Positions 17,151 to 26,238 of a stretch of DNA of 46,008 bases are shown here, in pieces. Below the pieces are notes generated by a model, which saw nothing but the letters and a program-made list of their open reading frames with translations, was not told where the DNA came from and did no database searches. The stretch's first letter is position 1; every line of letters begins with the position of its first letter. Origin of the DNA: an uncultured Planctomycetaceae bacterium (GTDB taxonomy: Bacteria > Planctomycetota > Planctomycetia > Planctomycetales > Planctomycetaceae); assembly GCA_903858815.1 (NCBI GenBank), contig CAIOKE010000097.1:1-46008 (forward strand), in the 5' to 3' direction. A program made the position numbers and the translations under genes.

Positions 17151-18038
17151 TCAGCGTTGCTGGCGTCGTGCCTGCAGGAATTCTGCCAGCGAAAGCTCCA
17201 GCGGCTGATCAGTCGCCAGCAGCCGCAGACTGGCACCCGCCGTTTCACATTCTTCCCGTACCATCCGATTATGTTCATCAAGTCGCTGCAGGTACTCACT
17301 ACGGATAACGTCCGGATCAGCGAAGATCCGCTGCTCCGACTCCAGATCCTCAAACAAACGTGGACCGTCAAATTTGAGTGTCAGTTCAGCGGGATCGAGA
17401 ACCTGGAAAACAACGAGATCATGAAGACAGCCTCGAAGCATACGAAGGCCATCACCGAACTTCTGAACGGGAGACAACAGGTCTGAAATCAGAATAACAA
17501 GCCCTCGTTTGCGCAGGCGTCGAGCAATATCTTCGAGTGCCACTGAGGGATCGGTCTGAATCCCGCTGCCGGGTTCTTCGAGTGTGGTCATGAGTCGGCG
17601 AAAGTGACCTGGGCGATATCGTGGAGGAATCACCGTACGAACCTGATCGTCAAACAGAGTCAGGCCAACGGCATCACCCTGGCGATTCATCAGCCATGCA
17701 AGCGACGCGGCAACAGTGGCTGCATACTGCAGCTTGGACCATGCGAGCGATGAGAAGGTCATGGAGGAACTGATATCGAGCAGGATGCAGCAACGCAGAT
17801 TTGTTTCGTCTTCGAACAGACGGATATAGCTGCGGTCGGTTCTGGCGAACAGTTTCCAGTCGAGGAATCGTGGGTCGTCACCCTGCGCGTACTGCCGATA
17901 CTCAGAAAATTCCACAGAAAACCCATGTTTGGGGCTGCGATTCAGGCCGGTTCGAAACCCATCGACCACAAGTTTTGCGCGCAATTCAAGCGAGCGAATA
18001 CTCATGATCACCGCAGGATTCATCAGTTCAGCGGTCAT
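17151..18038 (-). CDS. DUF58 family protein
   Basis: A 295-residue DUF58 protein, a VWA-like fold family that nearly always lies beside a MoxR ATPase. The family signature is GDDPRFLDWKLFARTDRSYIRLFEDE (only key residues matter: the DDPR and IDW-like WKLFARTD), then a MIDAS-like DISSSM at about residue 96 and VILISDLLSP later. Its N-terminus is cytoplasmic without membrane helices, unlike longer DUF58 proteins with two helices. I chose ATG 18038, 13 bases after the moxR stop; ATG 18023 and 18005 are also possible, while the longer frame from 18104 would overlap moxR by 53 bases and is unlikely. It is cotranscribed with its neighbours. Confidence 0.9.
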   Translation of the reverse strand: MTAELMNPAVIMSIRSLELRAKLVVDGFRTGLNRSPKHGFSVEFSEYRQYAQGDDPRFLDWKLFARTDRSYIRLFEDETNLRCCILLDISSSMTFSSLAWSKLQYAATVAASLAWLMNRQGDAVGLTLFDDQVRTVIPPRYRPGHFRRLMTTLEEPGSGIQTDPSVALEDIARRLRKRGLVILISDLLSPVQKFGDGLRMLRGCLHDLVVFQVLDPAELTLKFDGPRLFEDLESEQRIFADPDVIRSEYLQRLDEHNRMVREECETAGASLRLLATDQPLELSLAEFLQARRQQR

Positions 18039-18051
18039 GAGGGTCGTCCGG

Positions 18052-19077
18052 TCAGTGCACAGCTTCGTTCTTCGGATGCGAAACCACCTCAAGCAACCGA
18101 TCAATCAGCGAATCGACCGAAACGCCTTTGGCCTCTGCTCGATAGTTAGGCAGGATTCGATGACGCAGTACAGGTTTGGCGATGGCCTGCAGGTCACGAG
18201 TTGAAACGAAGGTGCGACCGTCAAGCAGTGCCTGTGCTTTGCCCCCGAGGACCAGAAACTGACCTGCTCGCAATCCGGCACCCCATGACACGTACTCGTT
18301 GATGAAATCCGGAGTTCCTGCCTGTCCTGGTCGAGATGCAGCGGCCAGTCGAACGGCGTATCGCGCGACTTCCTCGGCAATCGGAACACGTCGGACGATT
18401 TCGTGGAACTCAAGGAGCGTCTGTCCATTGAACAGAGGTTGAACCGGGGCCGGGCGTTCAGAAGTCGTCTGTGTCACAACACGAGTTTCGTCATCTTCTG
18501 ACAGATACTCAATCAGGACATTGAACATGAAGCGATCAAGCTGGGCTTCAGGCAGTGGATAGGTTCCTTCCATCTCAATCGGATTCTGAGTTGCCAGCAC
18601 GAAGAAAGGTTCGTCGAGTGGGTATCTTCGTCCGGCTGCCGTTACCTGATGCTCCTGCATAGCTTCAAGCAGAGCAGACTGTGTTTTGGGAGGCGTGCGA
18701 TTGATTTCGTCGGCCAGCAGCACATTTGCAAAGATGGGACCGGGAATAAACCGCATGGTGCGTGCACCACTGCTGTCCTCTTCAAGCACCTCGGTACCGG
18801 TGATGTCGGCAGGCATCAGGTCCGGTGTGAACTGAATTCGATTGAACTGCAGGTCAAATAACTGAGCAATCGTTTTGACAAGCAGCGTTTTGGCCAACCC
18901 CGGAGCCCCGGTGAGCAGGCAGTTACCGCCAGACAGCAGTGAGATCAGCAGCTGCTGCACGACCTGTTTCTGTCCAATAATCACGCGGGACAGCTCGGAG
19001 TCAATGCGACCGCGAAACCGTCGCAGCTCACTGATCAGTTCCCGTTCCCGCTCTGCACTCAGTTCTGCCACAGTCAT
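18052..19077 (-). CDS. MoxR-family AAA+ ATPase
   Basis: A 341-residue cytoplasmic AAA+ ATPase of the MoxR group. Walker A is GAPGLAKTLLVKT (about residues 58-70), Walker B VLLADEINRTPP (about 121-132), sensor 1 is in FVLATQNPIEMEGTYPLPEAQLDRF, and the C-terminal lid carries the usual RHRILPNYRAEA. MoxR proteins work as chaperone-like unfoldases with VWA partners, here DUF58 (14 bases downstream) and the BatA-like protein. The gene follows the DUF4159 gene by 28 bases. The ATG at 19077 has only a weak upstream TGGAAA site. Confidence 0.95.
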   Translation of the reverse strand: MTVAELSAERERELISELRRFRGRIDSELSRVIIGQKQVVQQLLISLLSGGNCLLTGAPGLAKTLLVKTIAQLFDLQFNRIQFTPDLMPADITGTEVLEEDSSGARTMRFIPGPIFANVLLADEINRTPPKTQSALLEAMQEHQVTAAGRRYPLDEPFFVLATQNPIEMEGTYPLPEAQLDRFMFNVLIEYLSEDDETRVVTQTTSERPAPVQPLFNGQTLLEFHEIVRRVPIAEEVARYAVRLAAASRPGQAGTPDFINEYVSWGAGLRAGQFLVLGGKAQALLDGRTFVSTRDLQAIAKPVLRHRILPNYRAEAKGVSVDSLIDRLLEVVSHPKNEAVH

Positions 19078-19105
19078 AAATCAGTTTCCAGGTCAGTTCC
19101 TGCGA

Positions 19106-19942
19106 TCAGTGAGTCATCGCGTAAAAAATGATATTGATTCCCAGCGGATAAGCTTTTTTCTCAGAGAACTCGCGGAAGTACCACGGGTCTTCCCCTTCGC
19201 GTTCCCAGCCATCGCCCAGATCCGTGTTGTGACAGATCACGGCCATCAGTCTGCGATTGGTATCGTAGAGTCCCCAGTAATGAACCTCTTCAGTACCGTA
19301 TCCCTGAGCAGTGTAAGTTTCTCCGTTGGCCATCTGGCGAGCATAGCCAATAGCGGGGATCTGTGGGCGTTCGGTCAGATCGTAAACACAGTGGAAAACT
19401 GGATGATCGAGCGGAAGTTCTTCGGGTTCAAGTTCCGGGAAGACCTGTTTGATTTCTCGATAGAATCCCTGCCATTCCTCGTCACCCCAGAAGTCATCCA
19501 CCATCAGGAAACCGCCGTTCAGCAGATACGATCGCAGTGCCTGCCGTTCATCTTCTTCCAGATAGATATAGCCAGGTTCAATGATGTAGATAAACGGGAA
19601 TTCGAACAGCCGCGGATCAGTGAGCTGCAGCACGACACCATCCGGGTCAGTATGCAGTGACGTCAGTTGCTGCAGACGATAGGAAAAGTTCAGATCTGCA
19701 TCCGGAAAGTCTGTCTGCCAGCCCCAGCGTCCCATGCTGCGGTACTGTATACGTGCGAATGTGAAGACGTCTTTCGAGAAGTTCTGATCGAGTTTCCAGT
19801 CGGGGACACCGTTGCGTTCAACGCGCCCATCAGGGCCATACATACTGCGGAAACGACCACGCTGCCCGAACTGAGCGGTAACTACGGCCGAACAGCATAA
19901 CACAAGAATCGCTGTGGCCACTATCAGTCGCTGTCGATTCAT
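19106..19942 (-). CDS. DUF4159 exported protein
   Basis: A 278-residue exported protein of DUF4159, a class-I-glutamine-amidotransferase-like fold of unknown function found beside MoxR/DUF58 operons. The signal peptide covers about residues 1-23 (LIVATAILVLCCSAVVTAQ). Recognisable parts are FARIQYRSMGRWGWQTDFPDAD, LRSYLLNGGFLMVDDFWG and the end YPLGINIIFYAMTH. The ATG at 19942 follows AGGA by 9 bases; an in-frame start at 19963 is less likely. It is the first gene of the DUF4159-MoxR-DUF58-VWA set. The 140 bases upstream hold a 7-bp hairpin (GACTGGC / GCCAGTC, 19985-20007) without a T run. Confidence 0.9.
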   Translation of the reverse strand: MNRQRLIVATAILVLCCSAVVTAQFGQRGRFRSMYGPDGRVERNGVPDWKLDQNFSKDVFTFARIQYRSMGRWGWQTDFPDADLNFSYRLQQLTSLHTDPDGVVLQLTDPRLFEFPFIYIIEPGYIYLEEDERQALRSYLLNGGFLMVDDFWGDEEWQGFYREIKQVFPELEPEELPLDHPVFHCVYDLTERPQIPAIGYARQMANGETYTAQGYGTEEVHYWGLYDTNRRLMAVICHNTDLGDGWEREGEDPWYFREFSEKKAYPLGINIIFYAMTH

Positions 19943-20082
19943 ATCTGATCGTCCTGCAGACAATCCGGCTGTCGCTGCCCCGGCGACTGGCAGAAAGGCC
20001 GCCAGTCATGTCCTGTTTGTCTCAGATTCAGCAGGCAAAAGCCAATCCGGAGCTTGTCTCTGTGGGGATTTTCGGCAGGATT

Positions 20083-21051
20083 TCAGCGTGTTTCCGGAGA
20101 AATCCAGCGTTCCAGTAAAGTGAGCACTTCCTGCAGGATTTCCCGGTCAGTTTCCGGGCGACGCAGACCAGCCGGGTGCGGAGCAGCAGAGGCGATCCAG
20201 TGGCGCAGCTGAAGAAACATGGCCGCCGCATGCTTGTAGGCCGGTACGGGGTTGCGAAAGGCCAGAAATCCAAGGTACTGCAGCACATCATTCAGCTGGT
20301 AAAACTCCGCATTACCCTCCCGCCAGAAGCGATCACGCAGGGCAAACAGATCGGGTGCGAAGCTGCTGAGCCCCAGCAGATAGTCGCTGCCATACATCAC
20401 CATATCAATGGCAAGGTCATTTCCCGTCAGCACCAGAAAATCGGGCCGCTGTTCGTCACGCCACGTCAATCGCTGCCATTCCAGAGATCGTTCCAGTGAC
20501 GAATGCTTCGCACCGAGGCACTGGCGAATTCCCAGCAGTCCCCGGTAGACGGTCTCACTGTAGATGCGGCCGAAGGGAGCAAACATCTGGCCGAGTTCAA
20601 AGCCGATGAAGCGATCTGCATACGTGGCAAGGTGACGGTACGCATCGATAATTGCATCATCCGACTGCTGTGTCAGCCCAAAAGACTGAAAGATGACGGG
20701 TGTCCCACCCACCTGCTGAATCTGCTCAATAGCTGCCGCGTAGGCGGGCAGATTAAAGGCAGATCCCGGAGCGTCTGCCACAAAAGCACCAGCCACAAAT
20801 GGCCTGCCCGAAGCGATTGAAGCAGTCCGACGCAGAACCTCAAGCAGCGTGCCACGATCAATCAGGTTGATGTAGCCGGTATCCATGTTCACAGCCGGCT
20901 GCAACCCAGCCTCAAACGTACGCCGGACATGCAGGTCGAAGCCACTCCAGTCCACGTCGCCGGCATCCGTGAACGGCAGCAGAACAGCCGACATTCCGGT
21001 GATCTGTCGATGCGGTTTGATCTGCTGACTGGTTTTTGAAATGGTATGCAT
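20083..21051 (-). CDS. DapA-like aldolase (dihydrodipicolinate synthase family), non-canonical
   Basis: A 322-residue TIM-barrel protein of the DHDPS/N-acetylneuraminate-lyase superfamily. The Schiff-base lysine appears as Lys182 in LGAKHSS, which aligns with IGIKEAT of E. coli DapA, and [14 protein letters not shown] fits the DapA segment GDDASALDFMQLGG. The catalytic tyrosine (YN in ILYNVP) is replaced in FELGQMFAP, and the GTTGE loop reads MDTGYI, so it is not a standard DapA. It lies 15 bases behind a sialidase-like gene, suggesting an aldolase acting on a sugar acid or related keto acid (inference). Whether it cleaves or condenses cannot be told. Confidence 0.82.
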   Translation of the reverse strand: MHTISKTSQQIKPHRQITGMSAVLLPFTDAGDVDWSGFDLHVRRTFEAGLQPAVNMDTGYINLIDRGTLLEVLRRTASIASGRPFVAGAFVADAPGSAFNLPAYAAAIEQIQQVGGTPVIFQSFGLTQQSDDAIIDAYRHLATYADRFIGFELGQMFAPFGRIYSETVYRGLLGIRQCLGAKHSSLERSLEWQRLTWRDEQRPDFLVLTGNDLAIDMVMYGSDYLLGLSSFAPDLFALRDRFWREGNAEFYQLNDVLQYLGFLAFRNPVPAYKHAAAMFLQLRHWIASAAPHPAGLRRPETDREILQEVLTLLERWISPETR

Positions 21052-21066
21052 GACTTTTCCCGCGAT

Positions 21067-22185
21067 TCAGTCTTCTGACGGCCACGCTCCATCCTGCAGA
21101 TCACGCAGCACAAGCTTTGTGGGATCAACTACGATGTGCACAATTCTCTGACGCTTCCAGGTATAAGTGATGTGTGCAAGTCCATCTGCGGTCTGAATGA
21201 TGGCTGGATAAGAAAATTCAGACTTCGCTTCACGATCAAGTGTGAGGGCAGCTTTCCAGCGGTTGCCATCATCACTCCATGCCAGATTGATCATTTCTCG
21301 GGCACGCGGAGTGCCTTCGCCACGATGCGTGTGATTATAAACCAGCAGATGGGCACCGGATTTCAGAGTGACGGCATCAATTCCACTGTTCGGATTGGGC
21401 AGGATCGTGGGTTCGAGCTGACTCCACGTGGATCCTCCATCGGTACTGGTCGTCGCCAGAATTGCACCGTTTCCATTCTGATTGCGACAGAGTGCCAGAA
21501 TACGATTGTCCTTCAGCGTCAGCAGAGTCGGCTGAATGGCACCAACCGTGCGACCATCATGAATCGCGGCCGTCCGCTGCCACGTGCGGCCGAAGTCCGC
21601 TGTTTTCTCAAAATGCACCCGCCAGCCATCAAACTCTGTACTGCTGCCACACAGCAGCGTGCCGTCTGCCAGCAGGATTGGCTTGTTACGCACCGGTCCG
21701 TCAATGTGTTCCGGAAGTCGACATGGCTGCGTCCACGTTGCGCCATGATCCGTGGAAAGCGACATGACACCCCACCACGATGCCGGATCAGGACCACACT
21801 TCCAGAATAAAGCCAGTGGCCCATTCGGATATTGAAACAACACCGGATTCCAGGTCGGATGACGGTGCACCCGTCCGTCCACAAAGGTGTGCTGCACGCC
21901 GTTGGCGACCTCCACCGGTGCTGACCAGACGCCACTACGGCATCTGGAAATCCAGATGCCGACATCCGGATGTTTTTCCTCCGTACCGCCAAACCACGCT
22001 GCCACAAGACCTTCAGGAGTTTCAGTGATGGTGGAGGCATGGCATTCCGCAAATGGAGCCTGCTCATAGATAAAACCACGGGACACCAGTCCGGGATGAT
22101 CACTGGCGGTTGTACCGGGGCCAGCCAGTACCGGCGCACCGAAACACAGAATCAGCAGAGGCAACGTTAAGTGGACAGTTTTCAC
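21067..22185 (-). CDS. Exported sialidase-like BNR-repeat protein
   Basis: A 372-residue exported beta-propeller of the BNR/sialidase type (BNR_2, COG4692-like). The signal peptide is about residues 1-21 (LPLLILCFGAPVLA). Asp-box motifs SxDxGxxW are seen as STDHGATW, ADFGRTW, STDGGSTW and SDDGNRW. The N-terminal segment AECHASTITETPEGLVAAWFGGTEE is typical of planctomycete predicted neuraminidases; the true substrate is often not sialic acid. It follows chrA by 51 bases and precedes the DapA-like aldolase by 15, so the pair may release and break down a sugar. A classical RIP/FRIP arginine is not obvious, so sialidase activity is unproven. Confidence 0.85.
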   Translation of the reverse strand: MKTVHLTLPLLILCFGAPVLAGPGTTASDHPGLVSRGFIYEQAPFAECHASTITETPEGLVAAWFGGTEEKHPDVGIWISRCRSGVWSAPVEVANGVQHTFVDGRVHRHPTWNPVLFQYPNGPLALFWKCGPDPASWWGVMSLSTDHGATWTQPCRLPEHIDGPVRNKPILLADGTLLCGSSTEFDGWRVHFEKTADFGRTWQRTAAIHDGRTVGAIQPTLLTLKDNRILALCRNQNGNGAILATTSTDGGSTWSQLEPTILPNPNSGIDAVTLKSGAHLLVYNHTHRGEGTPRAREMINLAWSDDGNRWKAALTLDREAKSEFSYPAIIQTADGLAHITYTWKRQRIVHIVVDPTKLVLRDLQDGAWPSED

Positions 22186-22236
22186 AAGACCTGCTCCAGA
22201 AATCGAGCGGACAACCCGGTGCAGCGACGACCCCTG

Positions 22237-23538
22237 TCAGAAGATCCATCCTGTCAGGCAGCCAGCAGTCAGACACGCCAGCAGAATTATCGCGAGACCT
22301 CGGCGGAACGCAAATGTCAGCAGGGCTCCGATCAATGTCACGACGACGGCTTCCGGTTGCAGGTTGCCCCCGGGAGCTATCAGTGTATTCCCAGCCAGCT
22401 CTGCCCAGAGGGCCACAATCAGTCCAGTTGCTGCGGCTGATACCGCCTGCATAGCGCATCGCATCCAGCTGACATCATTGATCCGCTTCAGCCACGGGGC
22501 TCCCAGCAGAACCCACAGGAACGAGGGCACAAACGTTACCCAGCTGGTCAGTGCTGCTGCCATGGCAGCAGCCACAACAGGGGAGAGACTTCCGCCGCTT
22601 TTCCAGCCGGCCAGAAATCCAACGTGCTGCAGAACGAGGATCAGTGGCCCTGGTGTCGTCTCGGCCAGTCCGAGGCCATCGGCCATTTCCGAGGGTGACA
22701 GCCAGTGAAATTCATGGACCACCGCTCTGCTGACAAAACTTAAAACCACATACGCACCACCGAATGTCAGTACCGCCGCCTTACTGAAGAAGATCCCCAG
22801 CCGAGCCCACAGACTTTCCCAGCCGGCGAACAACCCACAGGCAATGACAGGCAGCCACCAGAGCAGCAGTCCAGTCAGCAATGTCATGCAGCTGCGCAGC
22901 CACTGGGAGGTTTGTGGTTGCCGATGCAGACTGCTGTCAGCATCGGCCCGCCCTGCCGCACCTGACGCAGCCGCAGGTTCGTTGCTTAACGCCTTGTCTA
23001 CTGATCTGAGAGTCCGCGTGCGATGCAGATGCTGCAGCAGACCGGCAAGGACCGTCAAGCCGATGAGCAGCGGAAAAGGCAGCAGGTCAAACAGAGAGCA
23101 GAGACAGGCGGTCACTGAAATGCACCATGCAAATGCGGTTTTCAGGCAGCGAGCTGACAGTCGGATGACGGCCTGCAGCACAATCGAGAGTACCGCGCAC
23201 TTCAGGCCCAGCAGAACGGTATGGCTGACGGGCAGGCTATGCGATTGTGTATAGATCCAGCTTAACAGCAGCATGCAGCAGCTGCCGGGCAGCACGAACA
23301 GGGTACCGGCGACAACGCCTCCGGCCAATCCCTGCGTCTTCCAGCCCAGCCAGACCGACAACTGATGGGCTTCAGGTCCCGGCAGCAGCGTACAGAAATT
23401 CAGAGCCTGAAGAAATTCGTCCTCGGAGACCCAGCGCCGCTCTTCGACCGCAATTCGATGCATGACGGAAATCTGAGCTGCAGGCCCCCCGAAACTCAGT
23501 AATCCGATCCGCAGCCAGTCCCGCAGATACGGAGTCAT
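22237..23538 (-). CDS. chrA: Chromate transporter ChrA family, long-chain
   Basis: A 433-residue inner-membrane protein of the two-domain (long-chain) chromate ion transporter family. Both halves show the repeat: N-terminal RIGLLSFGGPAAQISVMHR followed by FLQALNFCTLLPGPEAHQL, and C-terminal FFSKAAVLTFGGAYVVLSFV with GLAETTPGPLILVLQ. The linker between halves (about residues 170-210) is long and polar. The family exports chromate and may carry other oxyanions. Its ATG overlaps the ribBA stop in ATGA (23535-23538), so the two are translationally coupled, an unusual partnership with riboflavin synthesis. Confidence 0.93.
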   Translation of the reverse strand: MTPYLRDWLRIGLLSFGGPAAQISVMHRIAVEERRWVSEDEFLQALNFCTLLPGPEAHQLSVWLGWKTQGLAGGVVAGTLFVLPGSCCMLLLSWIYTQSHSLPVSHTVLLGLKCAVLSIVLQAVIRLSARCLKTAFAWCISVTACLCSLFDLLPFPLLIGLTVLAGLLQHLHRTRTLRSVDKALSNEPAAASGAAGRADADSSLHRQPQTSQWLRSCMTLLTGLLLWWLPVIACGLFAGWESLWARLGIFFSKAAVLTFGGAYVVLSFVSRAVVHEFHWLSPSEMADGLGLAETTPGPLILVLQHVGFLAGWKSGGSLSPVVAAAMAAALTSWVTFVPSFLWVLLGAPWLKRINDVSWMRCAMQAVSAAATGLIVALWAELAGNTLIAPGGNLQPEAVVVTLIGALLTFAFRRGLAIILLACLTAGCLTGWIF

Positions 23539-24785
23539 TCAGCAGTTCCATCGGGGGTCATTCGCACAACTTCTTCCGGCAGCAGATGCCCCATTTTGTC
23601 CTTCTTGGCCGCGAGGTATCCGGCACGACAGGCATGCGGCGGAGCAACAATCGGGACCTGAGCCACAACAGTCAGATCTACCCCGGCATAGACGAAGGCG
23701 TCTGTTTTCTTGGGGTTGTTTGTGAGCAGACGTACCCTTGTCAGTCCCAGATCCTTCAGTATCTGCAGACCAACCATGTAATCCCGCATATCAGCCTTGA
23801 ATCCCAGCCGATGGTTGGCCTCCACCGTGTCCAGCCCTTCGTCCTGCAGCTGATAGGCACGCAGCTTTGCCAGCAGTCCGATTCCTCGGCCTTCCTGCGG
23901 CAGATAAACGACAGCGCCAGCTCCTTCGTCGCGAATCATTGACATGGCCATACGCAGCTGATCACCACAGTCGCAGCGCAGTGAATCGAGAACATCGCCG
24001 GTGAAGCAGCTGGAGTGCATGCGAACCAGTGGTGCATCAAGTGATGTCAGGTCGCCCCAGACAAGTGCCAGCGGTTCCTGGGATTCATGGGCCACCTGGT
24101 AACCGATCAGTTGAGGTGTTCCGAATTCGGCTGTCGGCAGCGACACAGAGACAACTCGAGTTACCAGGTGTTCACGGATTCTTCTGTACCGGATGAGTTC
24201 TTCGATTGAGATCATCGGAATCTGGTACTGCCGGGAGATTTCCTGCAGTTCGGAGTAATCAGCCATTCCGTGAGTTTTCTGGCTGCAGATTTCGATCAGG
24301 GCGCCGACAGGTCTGCGACCGGCAAGTCTGAGGAGATCGATGGTGGCTTCGGTGTGTCCGGCCCTGCGCAGAACACCGCCATCGAGAGAGAGCAGGGGAT
24401 TCACATGTCCGGGCTGCAGAAACTCTTCGGCTGGACAGGCTGGATTTGCAAGAGCGCGAATGGTGCGGGCGCGGTTTTCGGCACTGACGCCCGTACCGGC
24501 GGAGACGTGATCGACTGCCCTCATGAACGCCGTTTTATTCGGGGCGGTGTTGAGGCTTTCTTCGACGACCGGTCTGAGCTTGAGTCGCGTGGCGTCGTCA
24601 GCCGCGAGGGGCACACACAGTGTGCCTCGGCCGATCCGCAGCATGAAATCGACCTGTTCGGGGGTAATGCACTCTGCAGCACAGACAAAATCGCCCTCGT
24701 TCTCACGATCCTCGTCATCAACAACGATCACGATCCGGCCTTCCTGAATTGCCCGGATAGCCTGTTGAATGGTTTGCAGCGGCAC
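23535..24785 (-). CDS. ribBA: Bifunctional DHBP synthase / GTP cyclohydrolase II
   Basis: RibBA makes both precursors of riboflavin. The N-terminal RibB half (about 1-200) turns ribulose 5-phosphate into dihydroxybutanone phosphate: [32 protein letters not shown] and [12 protein letters not shown] are intact. The C-terminal RibA half (about 205-416) opens GTP: the zinc site is in [19 protein letters not shown], and [17 protein letters not shown] and NNPKKTDAF follow. All key motifs are present, so both activities are expected. The start is a GTG at 24785, 27 bases after the asparagine-synthetase homologue. No FMN riboswitch is visible upstream. The stop overlaps chrA. Confidence 0.96.
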   Translation of the reverse strand: MPLQTIQQAIRAIQEGRIVIVVDDEDRENEGDFVCAAECITPEQVDFMLRIGRGTLCVPLAADDATRLKLRPVVEESLNTAPNKTAFMRAVDHVSAGTGVSAENRARTIRALANPACPAEEFLQPGHVNPLLSLDGGVLRRAGHTEATIDLLRLAGRRPVGALIEICSQKTHGMADYSELQEISRQYQIPMISIEELIRYRRIREHLVTRVVSVSLPTAEFGTPQLIGYQVAHESQEPLALVWGDLTSLDAPLVRMHSSCFTGDVLDSLRCDCGDQLRMAMSMIRDEGAGAVVYLPQEGRGIGLLAKLRAYQLQDEGLDTVEANHRLGFKADMRDYMVGLQILKDLGLTRVRLLTNNPKKTDAFVYAGVDLTVVAQVPIVAPPHACRAGYLAAKKDKMGHLLPEEVVRMTPDGTAE

Positions 24786-24812
24786 GAGTGTGACTTTCTG
24801 AGTGAAACAGCA

Positions 24813-26144
24813 TTACTGAGCGTACAAATCGAGAAAGGCCCGTCGATAGGGTTGTTCACCGACAGGGAACAGGGTTGAAAAAGCTGCGGGGGCAGCGGCA
24901 CCGTGCTGCATTCGCCGTTTTTCGAAAATCGGCATGGTCAGCCCGGTGATCTGTTCAATACCACTGCGGACAATCTGCCCCTTGAGCGAATACAGACGAC
25001 CGTGATCCCAGTCCGTCAGTTCTATAAAAGGTATGCCTTCGGAAACTTCAATGACATTTGGCAGTGCAAACGGACTGAAACCGCGGAAACCGCAGGCTGC
25101 TGCGGGGGCCCACGTGCGCACATGGCCACGACTTTGACCACCGCTGTAAGTCAGTGAATGTTTGACAGCCTGAACGCCCCAGCCCTCGTGGTAAAGCAAG
25201 GGGTTGTTGAGCACGCTGCGAATCGTCAGCTCACTGTTTTCCTCAATCGGATAATCCTTCAGATTCTCGTCACCGCCATCGCCGTCAGCCAGATATTTCC
25301 AATCGGGATAACGACTGCGAATTTCCCTGCAGAGTGCCATTCCCATGGCGGCCGCCTGCACATCCAATGGCTTATAATCCTCGATCAGCCGAACGGCTTC
25401 GCGATAATCAATCGAAGATGAGGGAACATCAACGATTTCGAGGAACAGCCCAAGATCAAGTTCGCCGAGGAATTGTTCGGCCTGACGAGCATCAGCACCG
25501 GCGCCGTCCAGTGTCAGCGTGAACGCCTTCAGTCGTGCCGGGGATTCACCACGCTTCAGCAGGGCATCATAGATTGTCAGAAATACGGCGCCACTGTCGA
25601 TACCGCCACTGAACATAACGCCGATCGGTTCACGAGTGTCAAAACTGTCCAGCCAGCGGAAGATTTCCTGCTGCAGAGCAGCGATGTACTGACGACCAAT
25701 CTCATCAGGACTGGCGGGCAGGCGATTTCGTTCGGGAGTAAACCAGCGGGTATGGCCGGGGCTGGGATCAGGACAGCCCAGCAGGGATAATTCCTGCAGA
25801 TAGTGGGCCGGTACCATGCGAGTGTAGGAGGGGTGGAACTGGCCATCGAGTCCCGCCTGTTTCAGCCAGCCATCGATCTGATCAATCCGCTCCGCCACAA
25901 TCAGGCATGGACCATCGATCTGTTTCGCGAGGAAATACCGCATCGGTCTGCCGATGGACCGCGCCATGCGGACAGTTCTGCCACGCCTGTGCACAAGGGC
26001 GAACTGGCCTTCAATTTCACGAACCTTTGCCGGGTCCCCACTGCCAACCCGCTCTTCTGCTTCCACAACACTCATATTGAAAATCTGGTTGGCTGCGGGG
26101 TCCAGCAGATTGATGAATCGTTCAATGTAAGCGTGGCCATGCAT
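24813..26144 (-). CDS. Asparagine synthetase-like protein with degenerate glutaminase
   Basis: A 443-residue protein built like AsnB but shortened. The ATP-pyrophosphatase domain is intact in outline: SGGIDSG PP-loop near residue 176, and DGDGGDENLKDY later. The N-terminal part keeps traces of the class II glutaminase (EGQFALVHRRG, ARSIGRPMRYF) but is only about 120 residues long, and the nucleophile Cys2 is replaced: the protein starts MHGH in place of MCG. Such an enzyme cannot use glutamine this way; beta-lactam synthetase is a known case with a similarly dead glutaminase domain. It may adenylate a carboxylate for intramolecular or ammonia attack. GGAG lies 9 bases before the ATG. It is the first gene before ribBA. 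Confidence 0.85.
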   Translation of the reverse strand: MHGHAYIERFINLLDPAANQIFNMSVVEAEERVGSGDPAKVREIEGQFALVHRRGRTVRMARSIGRPMRYFLAKQIDGPCLIVAERIDQIDGWLKQAGLDGQFHPSYTRMVPAHYLQELSLLGCPDPSPGHTRWFTPERNRLPASPDEIGRQYIAALQQEIFRWLDSFDTREPIGVMFSGGIDSGAVFLTIYDALLKRGESPARLKAFTLTLDGAGADARQAEQFLGELDLGLFLEIVDVPSSSIDYREAVRLIEDYKPLDVQAAAMGMALCREIRSRYPDWKYLADGDGGDENLKDYPIEENSELTIRSVLNNPLLYHEGWGVQAVKHSLTYSGGQSRGHVRTWAPAAACGFRGFSPFALPNVIEVSEGIPFIELTDWDHGRLYSLKGQIVRSGIEQITGLTMPIFEKRRMQHGAAAPAAFSTLFPVGEQPYRRAFLDLYAQ

Positions 26145-26238
26145 GGCTGCTGCTCCGGGAAACAGAAAACGGCCGGTTGTTTGAGCCTATGACAATACGA
26201 GAATTCCGGGACAAAATCGAACCCGCGGGGCCACGCTG

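Noticed and set aside
18875-19660. A 261-codon rightward frame opposite moxR and the DUF4159 gene
   Set aside because: Both opposite genes show intact family motifs; the frame is a shadow from codon bias.
24786-24812. FMN riboswitch before ribBA
   Set aside because: Only 27 bases separate ribBA from the gene before it, and no riboswitch-like fold or conserved block is seen there or before 26144.
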